NCBI GenBank assembly: GCA_963775245.1
Contig: CAVZID010000021.1
Span: forward strand, 133,165 to 197,164
Direction: 5' to 3'
From: CAVSWT01 sp963775245
GTDB lineage: Bacteria > Bacteroidota > Ignavibacteria > Ignavibacteriales > Ignavibacteriaceae
DNA length: 64,000 nucleotides
Shown one piece after another: positions 27,469-35,669 of the stretch. The position numbers and the translations under genes were made by a program. The notes below the pieces were generated by a model, which saw only the letters and a list, made by a program, of their open reading frames with translations, was not told the origin of the DNA and did not search any database. Positions within the stretch are counted from its first letter, which is position 1; every line of letters starts with the position of its first letter.

Positions 27469-27638
27469 GTGCTCAATAATTACAAATAACTATTGTTACT
27501 AATTTAATAAACCTTCAAACTCTTTGCTCAAGCGTATTATATATTATAAACAAAAATATTTTTTTTTGTTGCCTTTTTATAAAAGTAGAATTAGTTTTTG
27601 CTAAACACATTTCATTTTAATAACAAAAGGGAGTTATA

Positions 27639-28439
27639 ATGGATAACTTTGATACTACAGATCAAAATTCTGATAATCCATCCGGTGAACCGGAAGAACC
27701 GGTTGAAGCTGAGTTAAGCCATACCGACAAGATGGTTGGGATATTGTCCGAGCCTTCAAACACTTACGAATCAACTGCAAAATTTCCACCAAAAACTATT
27801 GATTGGGTTATACCGGTAATATTAGTTGTTGTCCTTTCAATAGCTTCTCAATTTATATTATTCAGCAATCCGGAGATAAAATATCAAATTGTACAAAAAC
27901 AAACGGAAGCTATACAAAAAGCTGTTCAAGAAGGAAAGATTACTCAAGAGATGGCTGATAAGCAAATTCAATTTATGTCCGGTTCATTCATGTCTATAAT
28001 AAGTAGTGTGTCAACTTTGATTATGGTTCCTATCATATTTTTTATAGTTACATTGGTTTTATTTTTATTCAGCAAGTTTGCATTGAAAGGAGAAGGGACA
28101 TATTCATCTGCTCTTGTCGCAAACGGGTTAAGTATGTATATATTAATGATCCACATTATTCTGGCCACTGTTGTTGGAATTGTATTGGGCAAATTAATTC
28201 GTGATTTGAGCTTAACATCATTAATAGGAATGGACAAAACTTCTTTTATGGGATGGCTTTTATCTTTTGTTGATGTCCTTACTATTTGGGGATTTGCAGT
28301 TCTAAGTATTGGTTTGGCAAAGATGTTTAAAGCAGCATCAACTATGAAATATTTTGTAATGGTTTTTGGTCTTTGGTTTATTTGGAAAATACTAGTATTC
28401 AGCCTCCAAGGAGTATTTCCGGTACTAAAGAATTTTTAA
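27639..28439 (+). CDS. Yip1-domain membrane protein
   Basis: 266 residues. An acidic N-terminus (DTTDQNSDNPSGEPEEP) precedes the Yip1 opening MVGILSEPSNTYESTAKFPP and about five transmembrane helices (roughly 57-76, 118-143, 160-185, 205-228, 240-262). Bacterial Yip1 proteins are inner-membrane proteins of unknown function. A clear GGGAG ribosome-binding site stands before the ATG. A strong terminator follows 25 bases after the stop, so it is monocistronic. Confidence 0.8.
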   Translation: MDNFDTTDQNSDNPSGEPEEPVEAELSHTDKMVGILSEPSNTYESTAKFPPKTIDWVIPVILVVVLSIASQFILFSNPEIKYQIVQKQTEAIQKAVQEGKITQEMADKQIQFMSGSFMSIISSVSTLIMVPIIFFIVTLVLFLFSKFALKGEGTYSSALVANGLSMYILMIHIILATVVGIVLGKLIRDLSLTSLIGMDKTSFMGWLLSFVDVLTIWGFAVLSIGLAKMFKAASTMKYFVMVFGLWFIWKILVFSLQGVFPVLKNF

Positions 28440-28463
28440 TAAAGCTTAAGTTACTTTCTATTT

Positions 28464-28494
28464 AAGCTCATCAATTATGATGAGCTTTTTATTT
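28464..28494 (+). terminator. Rho-independent terminator after the Yip1 gene
   Basis: AAGCTCATCA and TGATGAGCTT form a perfect 10-base stem around the loop ATTA, followed by TTTATTTAT. Confidence 0.88.
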
Positions 28495-28591
28495 ATACTT
28501 TTCTTAGTGTAAGAAAATCATTACATTCATTCTGTTAAAAAAGTTATTTACACTTTTTTGACTTATTATTAACCAATCTGAGGGAGCTATC

Positions 28592-29167
28592 ATGAAAAAT
28601 ATTTTGTTTCTTACGGGAGATTTTGCCGAAGATTACGAAACTATGGTCCCTTTCCAAATGTTAGTTATGGTTGGGCACAATGTTCATGCTGTTTGTCCCG
28701 ACAAAAAGAAAGGCGATACAGTTAAAACAGCTATACACGATTTTGTTGGCGATCAAACTTATATGGAAAAGTCGGGACATAATTTTCAGCTTAACTATTC
28801 GTTTGATGATGTTAAACCGGAAAACTATGATGGGCTTGTTATTGCCGGAGGAAGAGCGCCGGAATATTTACGTTTAAATAAACAATTGCTTGAAATTGTA
28901 AAACACTTCTTTGATAAGAATAAACCTGTTGCTGCTATTTGTCATGGCCCTCAAATTTTATCCGCAGCAGGAGTTTTAAAAGGAAGAAAATTGACAGCAT
29001 ATCCTGCAGTTGGCCCTGAAGTTACAGTTGCAGGCGGTAACTATCAAAATGTAAATGTGGATGATGTTGTTGTTGACGGTAATTTAGTTACTTCTCCAGC
29101 TTGGCCTGCTCATCCTAAATTCATAAGTGCTTTTTTAAAATTATTGGGAACCAAAATAACATTGTAA
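28592..29167 (+). CDS. DJ-1/PfpI family protein
   Basis: 191 residues of the class I glutamine amidotransferase-like superfamily. The nucleophile elbow is AAICHGPQ with Cys117-His118, and an N-terminal acidic residue in FAEDYE (Glu13 region) completes the typical site. GLVIAGGRAPEYLR and ASPAWPAHP-like text near the C-terminus (VTSPAWPAHPKFI) match PfpI members. Family members act as cysteine peptidases, glyoxalases or deglycases; the exact activity is not decidable. Preceded by GAGGGAG ribosome-binding site. Downstream lies a palindromic repeat. Confidence 0.88.
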   Translation: MKNILFLTGDFAEDYETMVPFQMLVMVGHNVHAVCPDKKKGDTVKTAIHDFVGDQTYMEKSGHNFQLNYSFDDVKPENYDGLVIAGGRAPEYLRLNKQLLEIVKHFFDKNKPVAAICHGPQILSAAGVLKGRKLTAYPAVGPEVTVAGGNYQNVNVDDVVVDGNLVTSPAWPAHPKFISAFLKLLGTKITL

Positions 29168-29183
29168 CAATTTAAATTTACTT

Positions 29184-29212
29184 GTGAGGTTAACCTCCAA
29201 GGTGAGCCTCAC
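29184..29212. repeat. GTGAGG...CCTCAC palindromic repeat, copy 1
   Basis: GTGAGGTTAACCT, CCA, AGGTGAGCCTCAC: an imperfect palindrome. A sister copy is at 36579-36609. It lies 17 bases after the DJ-1 gene stop and could also stop transcription, though no T-run follows. Confidence 0.7.
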
Positions 29213-29460
29213 TCAATTGTTTCTCTTGAATTTCCTATCCATTGACAATTCATTTCCCCGCATGTATTTTATCACCCGGTCTTTTAACTGCTTCTTTTTT
29301 ATTTCATTGTTCGCTGAATTAATTTTTTAGTGTTTTTGAAATATATTTTCAAAATTTATTTAATGCGTCAACCTCCTCAGAATCGATTAATAAAGGCATA
29401 AGATTTTTAGGTTCCGTTTATAATTAACATATTAAGATAACTTATTCCATTGGAGGACGT

Positions 29461-30239
29461 ATGAGCAAAACAAAACCAACCTTCGGGGCATTCAACCAGG
29501 GAGTAATTCCAAAAATAGCATGCTTTAATCAAGCAACTGTTCCACTTGGTGTTGATTTTGATAAATTAATTTCCGCAATGCAGAAATATATTGATAAATA
29601 TGTCGCACCCGTTTGGGGGACTCCCGCTGTTTTAGTTAAAACAACTGGTTTCAAAAAAGGAATGTGGGCAATGGTATTCCTGGATAACGCTGATCAGCCT
29701 GGCGCATTTGCTTATCATGACCTTACACCGGAGTGGATTTCCATCTTTCAAAAGTTTTTGTAAAAACAACACATGAAAACAATGATTTAGTAAGTGTATC
29801 CGCATCTCATGAGCTTGTTGAAATGCTAGTTGACCCGGCAATTAATATGATGACTACAGGGCCAGATTCAAAAACTATGTATGCTTATGAAAGCGCTGAT
29901 CCGGTTGAAGCATTAAGCTTTAAAGTAAATAAAATTCCAATGAGCGATTTTGTTTACCCGGCATACTTTGAAATATTTCGTAAAGCGGGCTCTGTTAAAT
30001 TTGATCACATGCATAAAGTAAAAAAGCCTTTTGAAATACTTAAAGGCGGATATCAAATAACTTTTAAAAATGGAAAATGGAATCAAGTATTTGGTTCAAA
30101 AGAAAAGAAAAAAAGTTTTGGAAAAGAAGATAGGAGTGGGCATAGAAGTGAAACCCGGAAGACAGGGAAATTGAAAAACACTTCCAGCTGCATCAGTTCG
30201 CAAGATAGTAAGACATGTATCGAGATAATTATTAAGTAA
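29461..30239 (+). pseudogene. Putative SHELxE-motif protein of unknown function, one frameshift
   Basis: Two frames join near 29730. The first (from ATG 29461, with GGAGG ribosome-binding site) reads FGAFNQGVIPKIACFN to AFAYHDLTP; the second continues SKVFVKTTHENNDLVSVSASHELVEMLVDPAINMMTTGP (given in part) and DFVYPAYFEIF. I recognise the pattern as a widespread bacterial family with S-H-E-L-(L/V)-E-(L/M)-x-x-D-P, which looks like a gluzincin-type metal site, but no function is known to me. The last ~45 residues are basic and low complexity. Whether the shift is real or a read error is unknown. Confidence 0.6.
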
Positions 30240-30260
30240 CTTTACACTTAGAGTCTAAAT

Positions 30261-30289
30261 AAACCCAGTTTCTTAAAGAAACTGGGTTT
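30261..30289. repeat. 29-base palindrome, copy 3
   Basis: AAACCCAGTTTCTT, A, AAGAAACTGGGTTT: perfect 14-base arms with a compensatory base pair change (A-T to G-C) relative to copies 1 and 2. Confidence 0.8.
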
Positions 30290-30340
30290 ATATTTACCAA
30301 TTTTGCGTAAAATGTATTATTAACTTCCGCATTTAATCAG

Positions 30341-30368
30341 AGGATAATAAATAAATTTATTATCCTCT
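30341..30368. repeat. Small inverted repeat GAGGATAATAAA / TTTATTATCCTC
   Basis: Perfect 12-base arms around a short TAAA-type centre, followed by TTCATTTCTTTTTTG. It is placed about 100 bases past the SHELxE gene and could be its terminator. Confidence 0.6.
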
Positions 30369-30557
30369 TCATTTCTTTTTTGAATTACTAATTATTAAAA
30401 TGAAACTTTCTCTATCCCCTTTCATTAATTTTTTTTAATGAAAAATTAATTTTAAAATTTTTTATTACTAATGGAACTTTCTTATTTTCACTGCGTCCAA
30501 ATCATTTAATTTAATAACCGAAAAATTTCATAAATACATTTTGGGATTTGTAATTGT

Positions 30558-31487
30558 ATGAACATCTCTGTTGAGAATCTAACTAAACAGTACGGCCCGC
30601 AAAAAGCAATAGATACCATTTCATTTCAAGTTAAAACCGGAGAGATTTTAGGATTTCTCGGCCCAAACGGTGCGGGTAAAACAACAACTATGAAAATTCT
30701 AACCTGCTTTATGGCTCCTACTGAAGGAGATGTAAAAGTCGGTGAATATTCCATTCATGATCACCAGGATGAAATAAAATCAAAGATTGGTTATCTACCT
30801 GAAAATAATCCTCTCTACCTTGATATGCCTGTTCTTGAATATCTTTCATTTACTGCAAATCTGCAGGGTGTTCCCAAAGAGAATATTGAAGGCAGAATCG
30901 GAGAGATGGTTCATGTATGCGGATTAAATGTTGAGAAACATAAAAAGATTGGTGAGCTTTCCAAAGGCTACAGGCAGCGCGTTGGGCTTGCTCAAGCAAT
31001 GATTCATGATCCTGAAATATTAATTTTTGATGAACCGACAACCGGGCTTGATCCTAATCAAATTATTGAAATTAGAAAATTAATTCGAGAAATAGGTAGA
31101 CAAAAAACTGTAATTTTAAGTACTCACATACTACCCGAGGTGGAGGCCATCTGCGATAGAATATTGATTATCAGCAATGGAAAAATTGTTGCAGATGGCA
31201 CTGCTGATACCTTGAGAAAGCAGGCACAAGGTGAAGAAATCCTAAGAATCAAAATTGAAGATGAAACAAATAAAGATTTATTGTTTGGTGGATTGAAATC
31301 TATTGAGTCAGTCGGTATGGTTGACCCAATAGCTGATATGCAAAATACTTTCATGATTCAAAGTAAAAGCGGATTGTCTTCTAAACGGGAAATCTTTCAA
31401 TTGTGTGTGCAGAAGAATTGGGTGCTAACAGAAATGACATCTATTGAAACCAAGCTTGAAGATATATTTAGAGAGTTGACTACATAG
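30558..31487 (+). CDS. gldA: ABC transporter ATPase, GldA-like
   Basis: 309 residues. Walker A GPNGAGKTTT (about 36-45), Q-loop GYLPENNPLY, signature LSKGYRQRVGLAQA, Walker B ILIFDEPTTGLDPNQ, and the H-loop STHILPEVEA. In Flavobacteriia GldA, GldF and GldG form an ABC transporter needed for gliding motility; homologues occur in many non-gliding Bacteroidota. Permease and auxiliary genes follow, but only after an interposed GIY-YIG gene and repeats (31502-32056). Gliding itself cannot be inferred. Confidence 0.85.
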   Translation: MNISVENLTKQYGPQKAIDTISFQVKTGEILGFLGPNGAGKTTTMKILTCFMAPTEGDVKVGEYSIHDHQDEIKSKIGYLPENNPLYLDMPVLEYLSFTANLQGVPKENIEGRIGEMVHVCGLNVEKHKKIGELSKGYRQRVGLAQAMIHDPEILIFDEPTTGLDPNQIIEIRKLIREIGRQKTVILSTHILPEVEAICDRILIISNGKIVADGTADTLRKQAQGEEILRIKIEDETNKDLLFGGLKSIESVGMVDPIADMQNTFMIQSKSGLSSKREIFQLCVQKNWVLTEMTSIETKLEDIFRELTT

Positions 31488-31501
31488 AGTTATGTCTCAT
31501 T

Positions 31502-31568
31502 GTCATTCTGAACTTGTTTCAGAATCAAATATTGGAAAACAGAAGATGCTGAAATAAATTCAGCATGA
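31502..31568. repeat. GIY-YIG-associated palindromic unit L1
   Basis: Bounded by GTCAT and ATGAC. It has two hairpins: ATTCTGAA (31505-31512) with TTCAGAAT (31518-31525), and GCTGAA (31548-31553) with TTCAGC (31559-31564). Confidence 0.75.
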
Positions 31569-31576
31569 CGGTATGC

Positions 31577-31641
31577 GTCATTCCAAACTTGTTTCGGAAT
31601 CTCTGAACGAAAAATAATTATAGTGACGCTAGTTCAGTATG
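31577..31641. repeat. GIY-YIG-associated palindromic unit L2 (degenerate)
   Basis: Starts GTCATTCCAAACTTG with TTTCGGAAT, as in unit R1, and ends with CTGAAC / GTTCAG then TATGAT. It lies directly upstream of the GIY-YIG gene start. Confidence 0.65.
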
Positions 31642-31652
31642 ATAATGTTAAA

Positions 31653-31961
31653 ATGAAACAATATTATGTTTATATATTGGCAAACAAATCCAAAACGATT
31701 TATATAGGGATTACAAATAATCTAGTCCGAAGAGTATATGAACATAAAAATAAAATGATAGAAGGTTTCACAAAAAAATATAATCTAACTAAACTAGTTT
31801 ATTTTGAAATATTTAATGAAGCTAAAGATGCAATAAAAAGAGAAAAACAATTGAAAAACTGGCATAGGCAATGGAAAATTAATTTAATTGAATCTATGAA
31901 TAAAGATTGGAGAGATTTAAGTAGTGAGACATTTAAAGATGCTGAAATAAATTCAGCATGA
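31653..31961 (+). CDS. GIY-YIG nuclease domain protein embedded in palindromic repeats
   Basis: 102 residues from the ATG at 31653. The GIY-YIG core reads YYVYILANKSKTIYIGITNN with the catalytic Arg in LVRRVYEHK, then TKKYNLTKLVYFE and a basic C-terminal part (EKQLKNWHRQWK). It belongs to the short UPF0213/YhbQ-like class of uncertain activity. The last codons and stop (D-A-E-I-N-S-A-stop, 31938-31961) are encoded by the palindromic repeat itself. A GTG at 31623 in frame is inside repeat L2 and is rejected as start. The gene sits between gldA and gldF, separating an otherwise conserved operon, which suggests insertion. Confidence 0.85.
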   Translation: MKQYYVYILANKSKTIYIGITNNLVRRVYEHKNKMIEGFTKKYNLTKLVYFEIFNEAKDAIKREKQLKNWHRQWKINLIESMNKDWRDLSSETFKDAEINSA

Positions 31962-32056
31962 CTATAAGCGTCATTCCGAACTTGTTTCGGAATTTGATAT
32001 TAGAAAACTGTAGATACTGAAATAAACTTGCCTTCGGGCAGGCAGGTTCAGTATGA
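31939..32056. repeat. GIY-YIG-associated palindromic units, right side
   Basis: A half unit (GCTGAA/TTCAGC, 31941-31957, then ATGAC) is followed by unit R1 (31970-32056) opening GTCATTCCGAACTTG. In R1 the second hairpin is interrupted by a further short palindrome, CTTGCCTTCGGGCAGGCAG (32027-32045), between ACTGAAATAAA and GTTCAGTATGA. Confidence 0.75.
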
Positions 32057-32083
32057 ATTTTAATAAACATAAAAATAATTACA

Positions 32084-32809
32084 ATGAGAAAAACCTGGGT
32101 AATTGCACTTAAAGAACTAAGACAATTTTTCGATTCACTAACCGCGTACATTTTAATTGTAGCGTTTTTAGGTATAAGCGGATTCTTCACCTGGATTTCC
32201 GGTTCAGATATTTTCTTTATCGGGCAGGCAACTTTAGAACCTTTCTTTTCTGTTGCTTACTGGACTTTATTCTTTTTCATTCCTGCTTTAACTATGCGAA
32301 TGATTGCAGAAGAAAATAAAACCGGAACAATCGAGCTGCTGTTAACAAAATCAGTAACTGACTGGGAAGTTGTGATGGGTAAATTTTTAGCATGCCTAAT
32401 TTTAATCGGCATTGCCTTATTCTTAACTCTACCCTACTTCATAACTGTTTCTTCAATCGGAAACATAGATGCAGGCGCCGTTATTTGCGGTTATCTCGGG
32501 CTGATGCTGATGAGCATGGTATATATCAGCATTGGATTGTTTGCTAGCAGTCTTACAAGCAACCAGATAGTTGCTTTTCTCGTTGCCCTTTTTATCGGTG
32601 TTTTCTTCTTAATAATTTTTAACGTTCTTTCACAAGATTTCACCGGCTTAATTGGTGGAATATTAGATTACTTAAATTTGCAAACTCACTTCGAATCAAT
32701 CTCCAGAGGAGTTATTGATTCTAAAGATTTAATTTACTTCCTCAGCATTACCGGATTCGGGTTAATACTTGCTGAGACAATGCTATCAAAAAGAAATATT
32801 GTTGATTAA
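32084..32809 (+). CDS. gldF: ABC transporter permease, GldF-like
   Basis: 241 residues with about six transmembrane helices. The opening TWVIALKELRQFFDSLTAYI and IPALTMRMIAEENKTGTIELLLTKSVTDWEVVMGKF (shown in part) are typical of ABC-2 type permeases of the GldF/NosY class. The gene after it begins 3 bases past its stop, so gldF-gldG-DUF4340 is one operon. Its ATPase partner is the gldA-like gene, 600 bases upstream beyond the GIY-YIG element. Confidence 0.85.
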   Translation: MRKTWVIALKELRQFFDSLTAYILIVAFLGISGFFTWISGSDIFFIGQATLEPFFSVAYWTLFFFIPALTMRMIAEENKTGTIELLLTKSVTDWEVVMGKFLACLILIGIALFLTLPYFITVSSIGNIDAGAVICGYLGLMLMSMVYISIGLFASSLTSNQIVAFLVALFIGVFFLIIFNVLSQDFTGLIGGILDYLNLQTHFESISRGVIDSKDLIYFLSITGFGLILAETMLSKRNIVD

Positions 32810-32811
32810 AT

Positions 32812-34335
32812 ATGTTAACAAAACAAAAAGTACTAACATCACTATTACTAATTTTCGGCATAGTAATTCTTATTAACTTCTTTGCCAATCGCTTTTTCAC
32901 ACGTCTTGATTTTACAGAAGATCATGAATACACATTGAGCGATGCAACAAAAAGTATATTAAAGGATCTGGATGGCCCGGTAACTGTTAGCGCATACTTT
33001 TCTGAGGACTTGCCGCCAGATGTTGCAAAGGTCAAAAAAGATTTAAAGGATATGCTGATTGAATACGACAATGCCTCAGGCGGAAAAATTGTCTATCAAT
33101 TTATAAATCCTAATAAGGACCAGAAGACAGAAATGGAAGCGCAGCAAGCCGGTATTCAGCCGATTATGATTAACGTTCGTGAACGTGATCAAATGAAGCA
33201 GCAGCGCGCTTATCTCGGTGCTGTTTTGGAATACGGAAGCAAAAAAGAAACCATTCCGTTTATTCAACCTGGTTCTGCAATGGAATTTGCTCTTTCATCC
33301 AACATTAAAAAATTGGTTGTAAAACAAAAACCCAAGGTTGCTTTCTTGCAAGGTAATGGCGAGCCTTCGCTTTCAGAATTACAGCAATTAAACCAGCAGC
33401 TTTCAATTCTTTATGATGTAGTAACCTATAAAATGACGGATACAACTAAGATTCCAAGCTCGTATAAAACTCTAGTTGTAGTGGCTCCGGCAGATACGGT
33501 AAAACCTGAATACTTTAAACAGCTCGATGATTTTTTAGCCAATGGAGGGAGAATTTTAGTAGCTTTAAATCGTGTTAAAGGAAATTTACAAAATGCACAG
33601 GGCTCATCTGTAAGCACTGGATTTGAAAATTGGCTTAATAAAAAAGGAATAGATGTTGAAGATGAATTTCTAATTGATGCAAACTCCGGGAATGTAATGG
33701 TGCGTCAGCAAAACGGTATGTTTATGATGAACACTCCCGTTAGATTTCCTTATCTGCCAATCATAACAAAGTTTGCCGATCACCCTATAACCAAAGGGAT
33801 TGAATCGGTTATGTTTCCCTTTGTAAGCCCGATTAAAATTATTTCAACAGATAGTTCAATACATTTTGTTAAACTTGCTGTAACTTCGGATAAAGCCGGA
33901 TTGGAAAAACCGCCGGTTTATTTTAATGTAACAAAAGACTGGACACGCAGTGATTTCCCGGTTTCATCATTGCCTGTAGCAGTTGCTGTTGATGGTAAGC
34001 TGGTAAACAATACATATTCTAAAATGGTTGTATTTGGCGACGGTGATTTTGCAACTAACGGAAGCGGACAAAGTGCTCAAAGATTGCAGCCAGACAATGT
34101 AAATTTAATGGCAAATGCAATTGACTGGCTTTCAGATGATACAGGATTAATTGAATTAAGAACAAAAGGGATTAGTTCACGGCCTATTGATCCAAATCTT
34201 GAACAAGGGACAAAAACATTTTTAAAATATTTGAATTTCTTACTCCCGATCATATTGATAATAGCATTCGGGATAATTCGTTTTCAATTTAGAAGGAAAC
34301 TTAAAAACAAGTGGATGTCAACAGATTATGTTTAA
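32812..34335 (+). CDS. gldG: GldG-like ABC transporter auxiliary protein
   Basis: 507 residues. An N-terminal transmembrane helix (LLLIFGIVILINFFANRFF) and a C-terminal one (FLLPIILIIAFGIIRF) anchor a large periplasmic domain. ABC_transp_aux family text is visible: RLDFTEDHEYTLSDATKSIL, VSAYFSEDLPPDV, VAFLQGNGEPS, and ALNRVKGNLQ. It pairs with the gldF permease (3-base gap) and overlaps the DUF4340 gene by 8 bases. Function as the accessory part of the Gld-type ABC transporter. Confidence 0.88.
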   Translation: MLTKQKVLTSLLLIFGIVILINFFANRFFTRLDFTEDHEYTLSDATKSILKDLDGPVTVSAYFSEDLPPDVAKVKKDLKDMLIEYDNASGGKIVYQFINPNKDQKTEMEAQQAGIQPIMINVRERDQMKQQRAYLGAVLEYGSKKETIPFIQPGSAMEFALSSNIKKLVVKQKPKVAFLQGNGEPSLSELQQLNQQLSILYDVVTYKMTDTTKIPSSYKTLVVVAPADTVKPEYFKQLDDFLANGGRILVALNRVKGNLQNAQGSSVSTGFENWLNKKGIDVEDEFLIDANSGNVMVRQQNGMFMMNTPVRFPYLPIITKFADHPITKGIESVMFPFVSPIKIISTDSSIHFVKLAVTSDKAGLEKPPVYFNVTKDWTRSDFPVSSLPVAVAVDGKLVNNTYSKMVVFGDGDFATNGSGQSAQRLQPDNVNLMANAIDWLSDDTGLIELRTKGISSRPIDPNLEQGTKTFLKYLNFLLPIILIIAFGIIRFQFRRKLKNKWMSTDYV

Positions 34336-35299
34336 GAATATCTCTTCCAAAACTCTTACAATAGTTTTTGTAGTACTATTAGCGTTAGCAGCTTTCTATG
34401 TTTACTATGATTCTTCTCATGAAGAAAGAACGTTCAAAAAAAATATAGTAGAAATTGATACCGCGAAAGTAACTGCTATTTCAATTTACCCTAAAGCAAA
34501 TAATCATAAAGAAGTTAGGTTATTTAAAGAAGGTAAAGATTGGCAGGTACAGCTTGATAATAATAAATCGGTTCCGGCACAGCAATCGAAAATAAAGAAT
34601 TTGTTGAACCAGCTTGCCGGAATAACATCACTGGGAGTCGTTGCCCAAGATGAAAGTAAGTGGCATGAATTCCAGGTTGATACTGTAGGAACCAGGGTAA
34701 AAGTTTTTGAAGGAAACGATAATACTCTTGATATAACTTTCGGCAAATTTTCTTACGAACAGCAAATGCGTTCAATGTCCACGGCAGTTAGAATTAATGG
34801 CGATGATAATGTTTACAATGTAAATGGTTTTTTAGAATTCTCATTTAATCAAAAACCTGATGCTTTTAGAGATAATTATATTGTAAATGATGATGTGTCA
34901 CATTGGAATAAACTAACATTTACTTATCCCGATAGTTCATTCCAATTAATTAAAGACACAACAAATCATTGGACAATAAATAATATTCGTACTGATTCTG
35001 CGAAAACAGTCAACTTTCTAAGAACTTTATCTCATGTTACAGGAAGTAATTATATTGACAATCCGGATCAGTCACTTTTAAATAAATCAAATTACACCTT
35101 AACAATTCAATCAACCGGCTTTGGCGCTATTGATGTTTCCGGTTTTGGAACTCCTTCGACAGAAACTAAAAATCCTCCGCAGTTTATAATTCATTCCTCA
35201 CAGAATAATGAATCCTATTTTAACGGAAACACTGGTAAATTGTGGCAGAGAATTTTTGCAAGCAGGAAACAATTTTTTGCTGGCAAGAAAAAGAAGTAA
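34328..35299 (+). CDS. DUF4340-domain membrane-anchored protein
   Basis: 323 residues. An N-terminal transmembrane anchor (LTIVFVVLLALAAFYVYY) is followed by the DUF4340 repeats (TAISIYPKANNHKEVRLFKE, GKDWQV, LNQLAGITSLGVVAQDESKW). DUF4340 proteins are standard last members of GldG-like ABC operons and probably work in the periplasm with GldF/GldG; biochemical role not known. The start overlaps gldG by 8 bases. A strong hairpin terminator ends the operon at 35311-35350. Confidence 0.85.
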   Translation: MFKNISSKTLTIVFVVLLALAAFYVYYDSSHEERTFKKNIVEIDTAKVTAISIYPKANNHKEVRLFKEGKDWQVQLDNNKSVPAQQSKIKNLLNQLAGITSLGVVAQDESKWHEFQVDTVGTRVKVFEGNDNTLDITFGKFSYEQQMRSMSTAVRINGDDNVYNVNGFLEFSFNQKPDAFRDNYIVNDDVSHWNKLTFTYPDSSFQLIKDTTNHWTINNIRTDSAKTVNFLRTLSHVTGSNYIDNPDQSLLNKSNYTLTIQSTGFGAIDVSGFGTPSTETKNPPQFIIHSSQNNESYFNGNTGKLWQRIFASRKQFFAGKKKK

Positions 35300-35669
35300 T
35301 CTCAAAAATTAAAAAGTAGGACAGATAGGAATGTTTATCCTACTTTTTAGTCACTCTATTTGAAAAACACTCCCTCCAATAAATATTTTCAAATTAGTAA
35401 CAATTGTCTATTGACAACTAAAATATTGATTCTTATCTTTTCATCGGATTTTGAGTTTCACCCACACTGCTAAAATTCCTTACGACTGAAATAAATATTG
35501 AGACTTTAATTTGGGAAAAGTATCAATTTAAAATTGAGATTATCAGACCTTTTATAATCTCTTTTTTTAATTTATTCCCTGGATGTATTTGGGTAAGAAA
35601 ATTATGTGAAATTTTATTTGTACTGTTATTTATAATAATCATTAATGTTTCAAAATACCGGAGGGAAAA
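35300..35669. other. Gene-free stretch with terminator
   Basis: The terminator at 35311-35350 is the only clear signal. The rest is AT-rich leader of the next gene, whose GGAGGG ribosome-binding site lies at about 35660. Confidence 0.6.
35311..35350 (+). terminator. Rho-independent terminator of the gld-like operon
   Basis: AAAAAGTAGGA (35311-35321) pairs perfectly with TCCTACTTTTT (35338-35348); loop 16 bases; the T-run is part of the right arm. Confidence 0.85.

Larger units (their letters stand above)
30240..30557. other. Gene-free stretch before the gld-like operon
   Basis: It contains the third 29-base palindrome (30261-30289), an ATTATCCTCTT-type small inverted repeat near 30341-30372 (GAGGATAATAAATAAATTTATTATCCTC), and the leader of the ABC operon. 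No gene is supported. Confidence 0.55.

Noticed and set aside
31623..31652. GTG start giving a 10-residue extension of the GIY-YIG protein
   Set aside because: The extension is encoded by repeat L2 and precedes the conserved YVYI start.
30558..35299. Evidence that the organism glides
   Set aside because: Gld-type ABC operons occur in non-gliding Bacteroidota; no other gliding adhesin genes are in the window.
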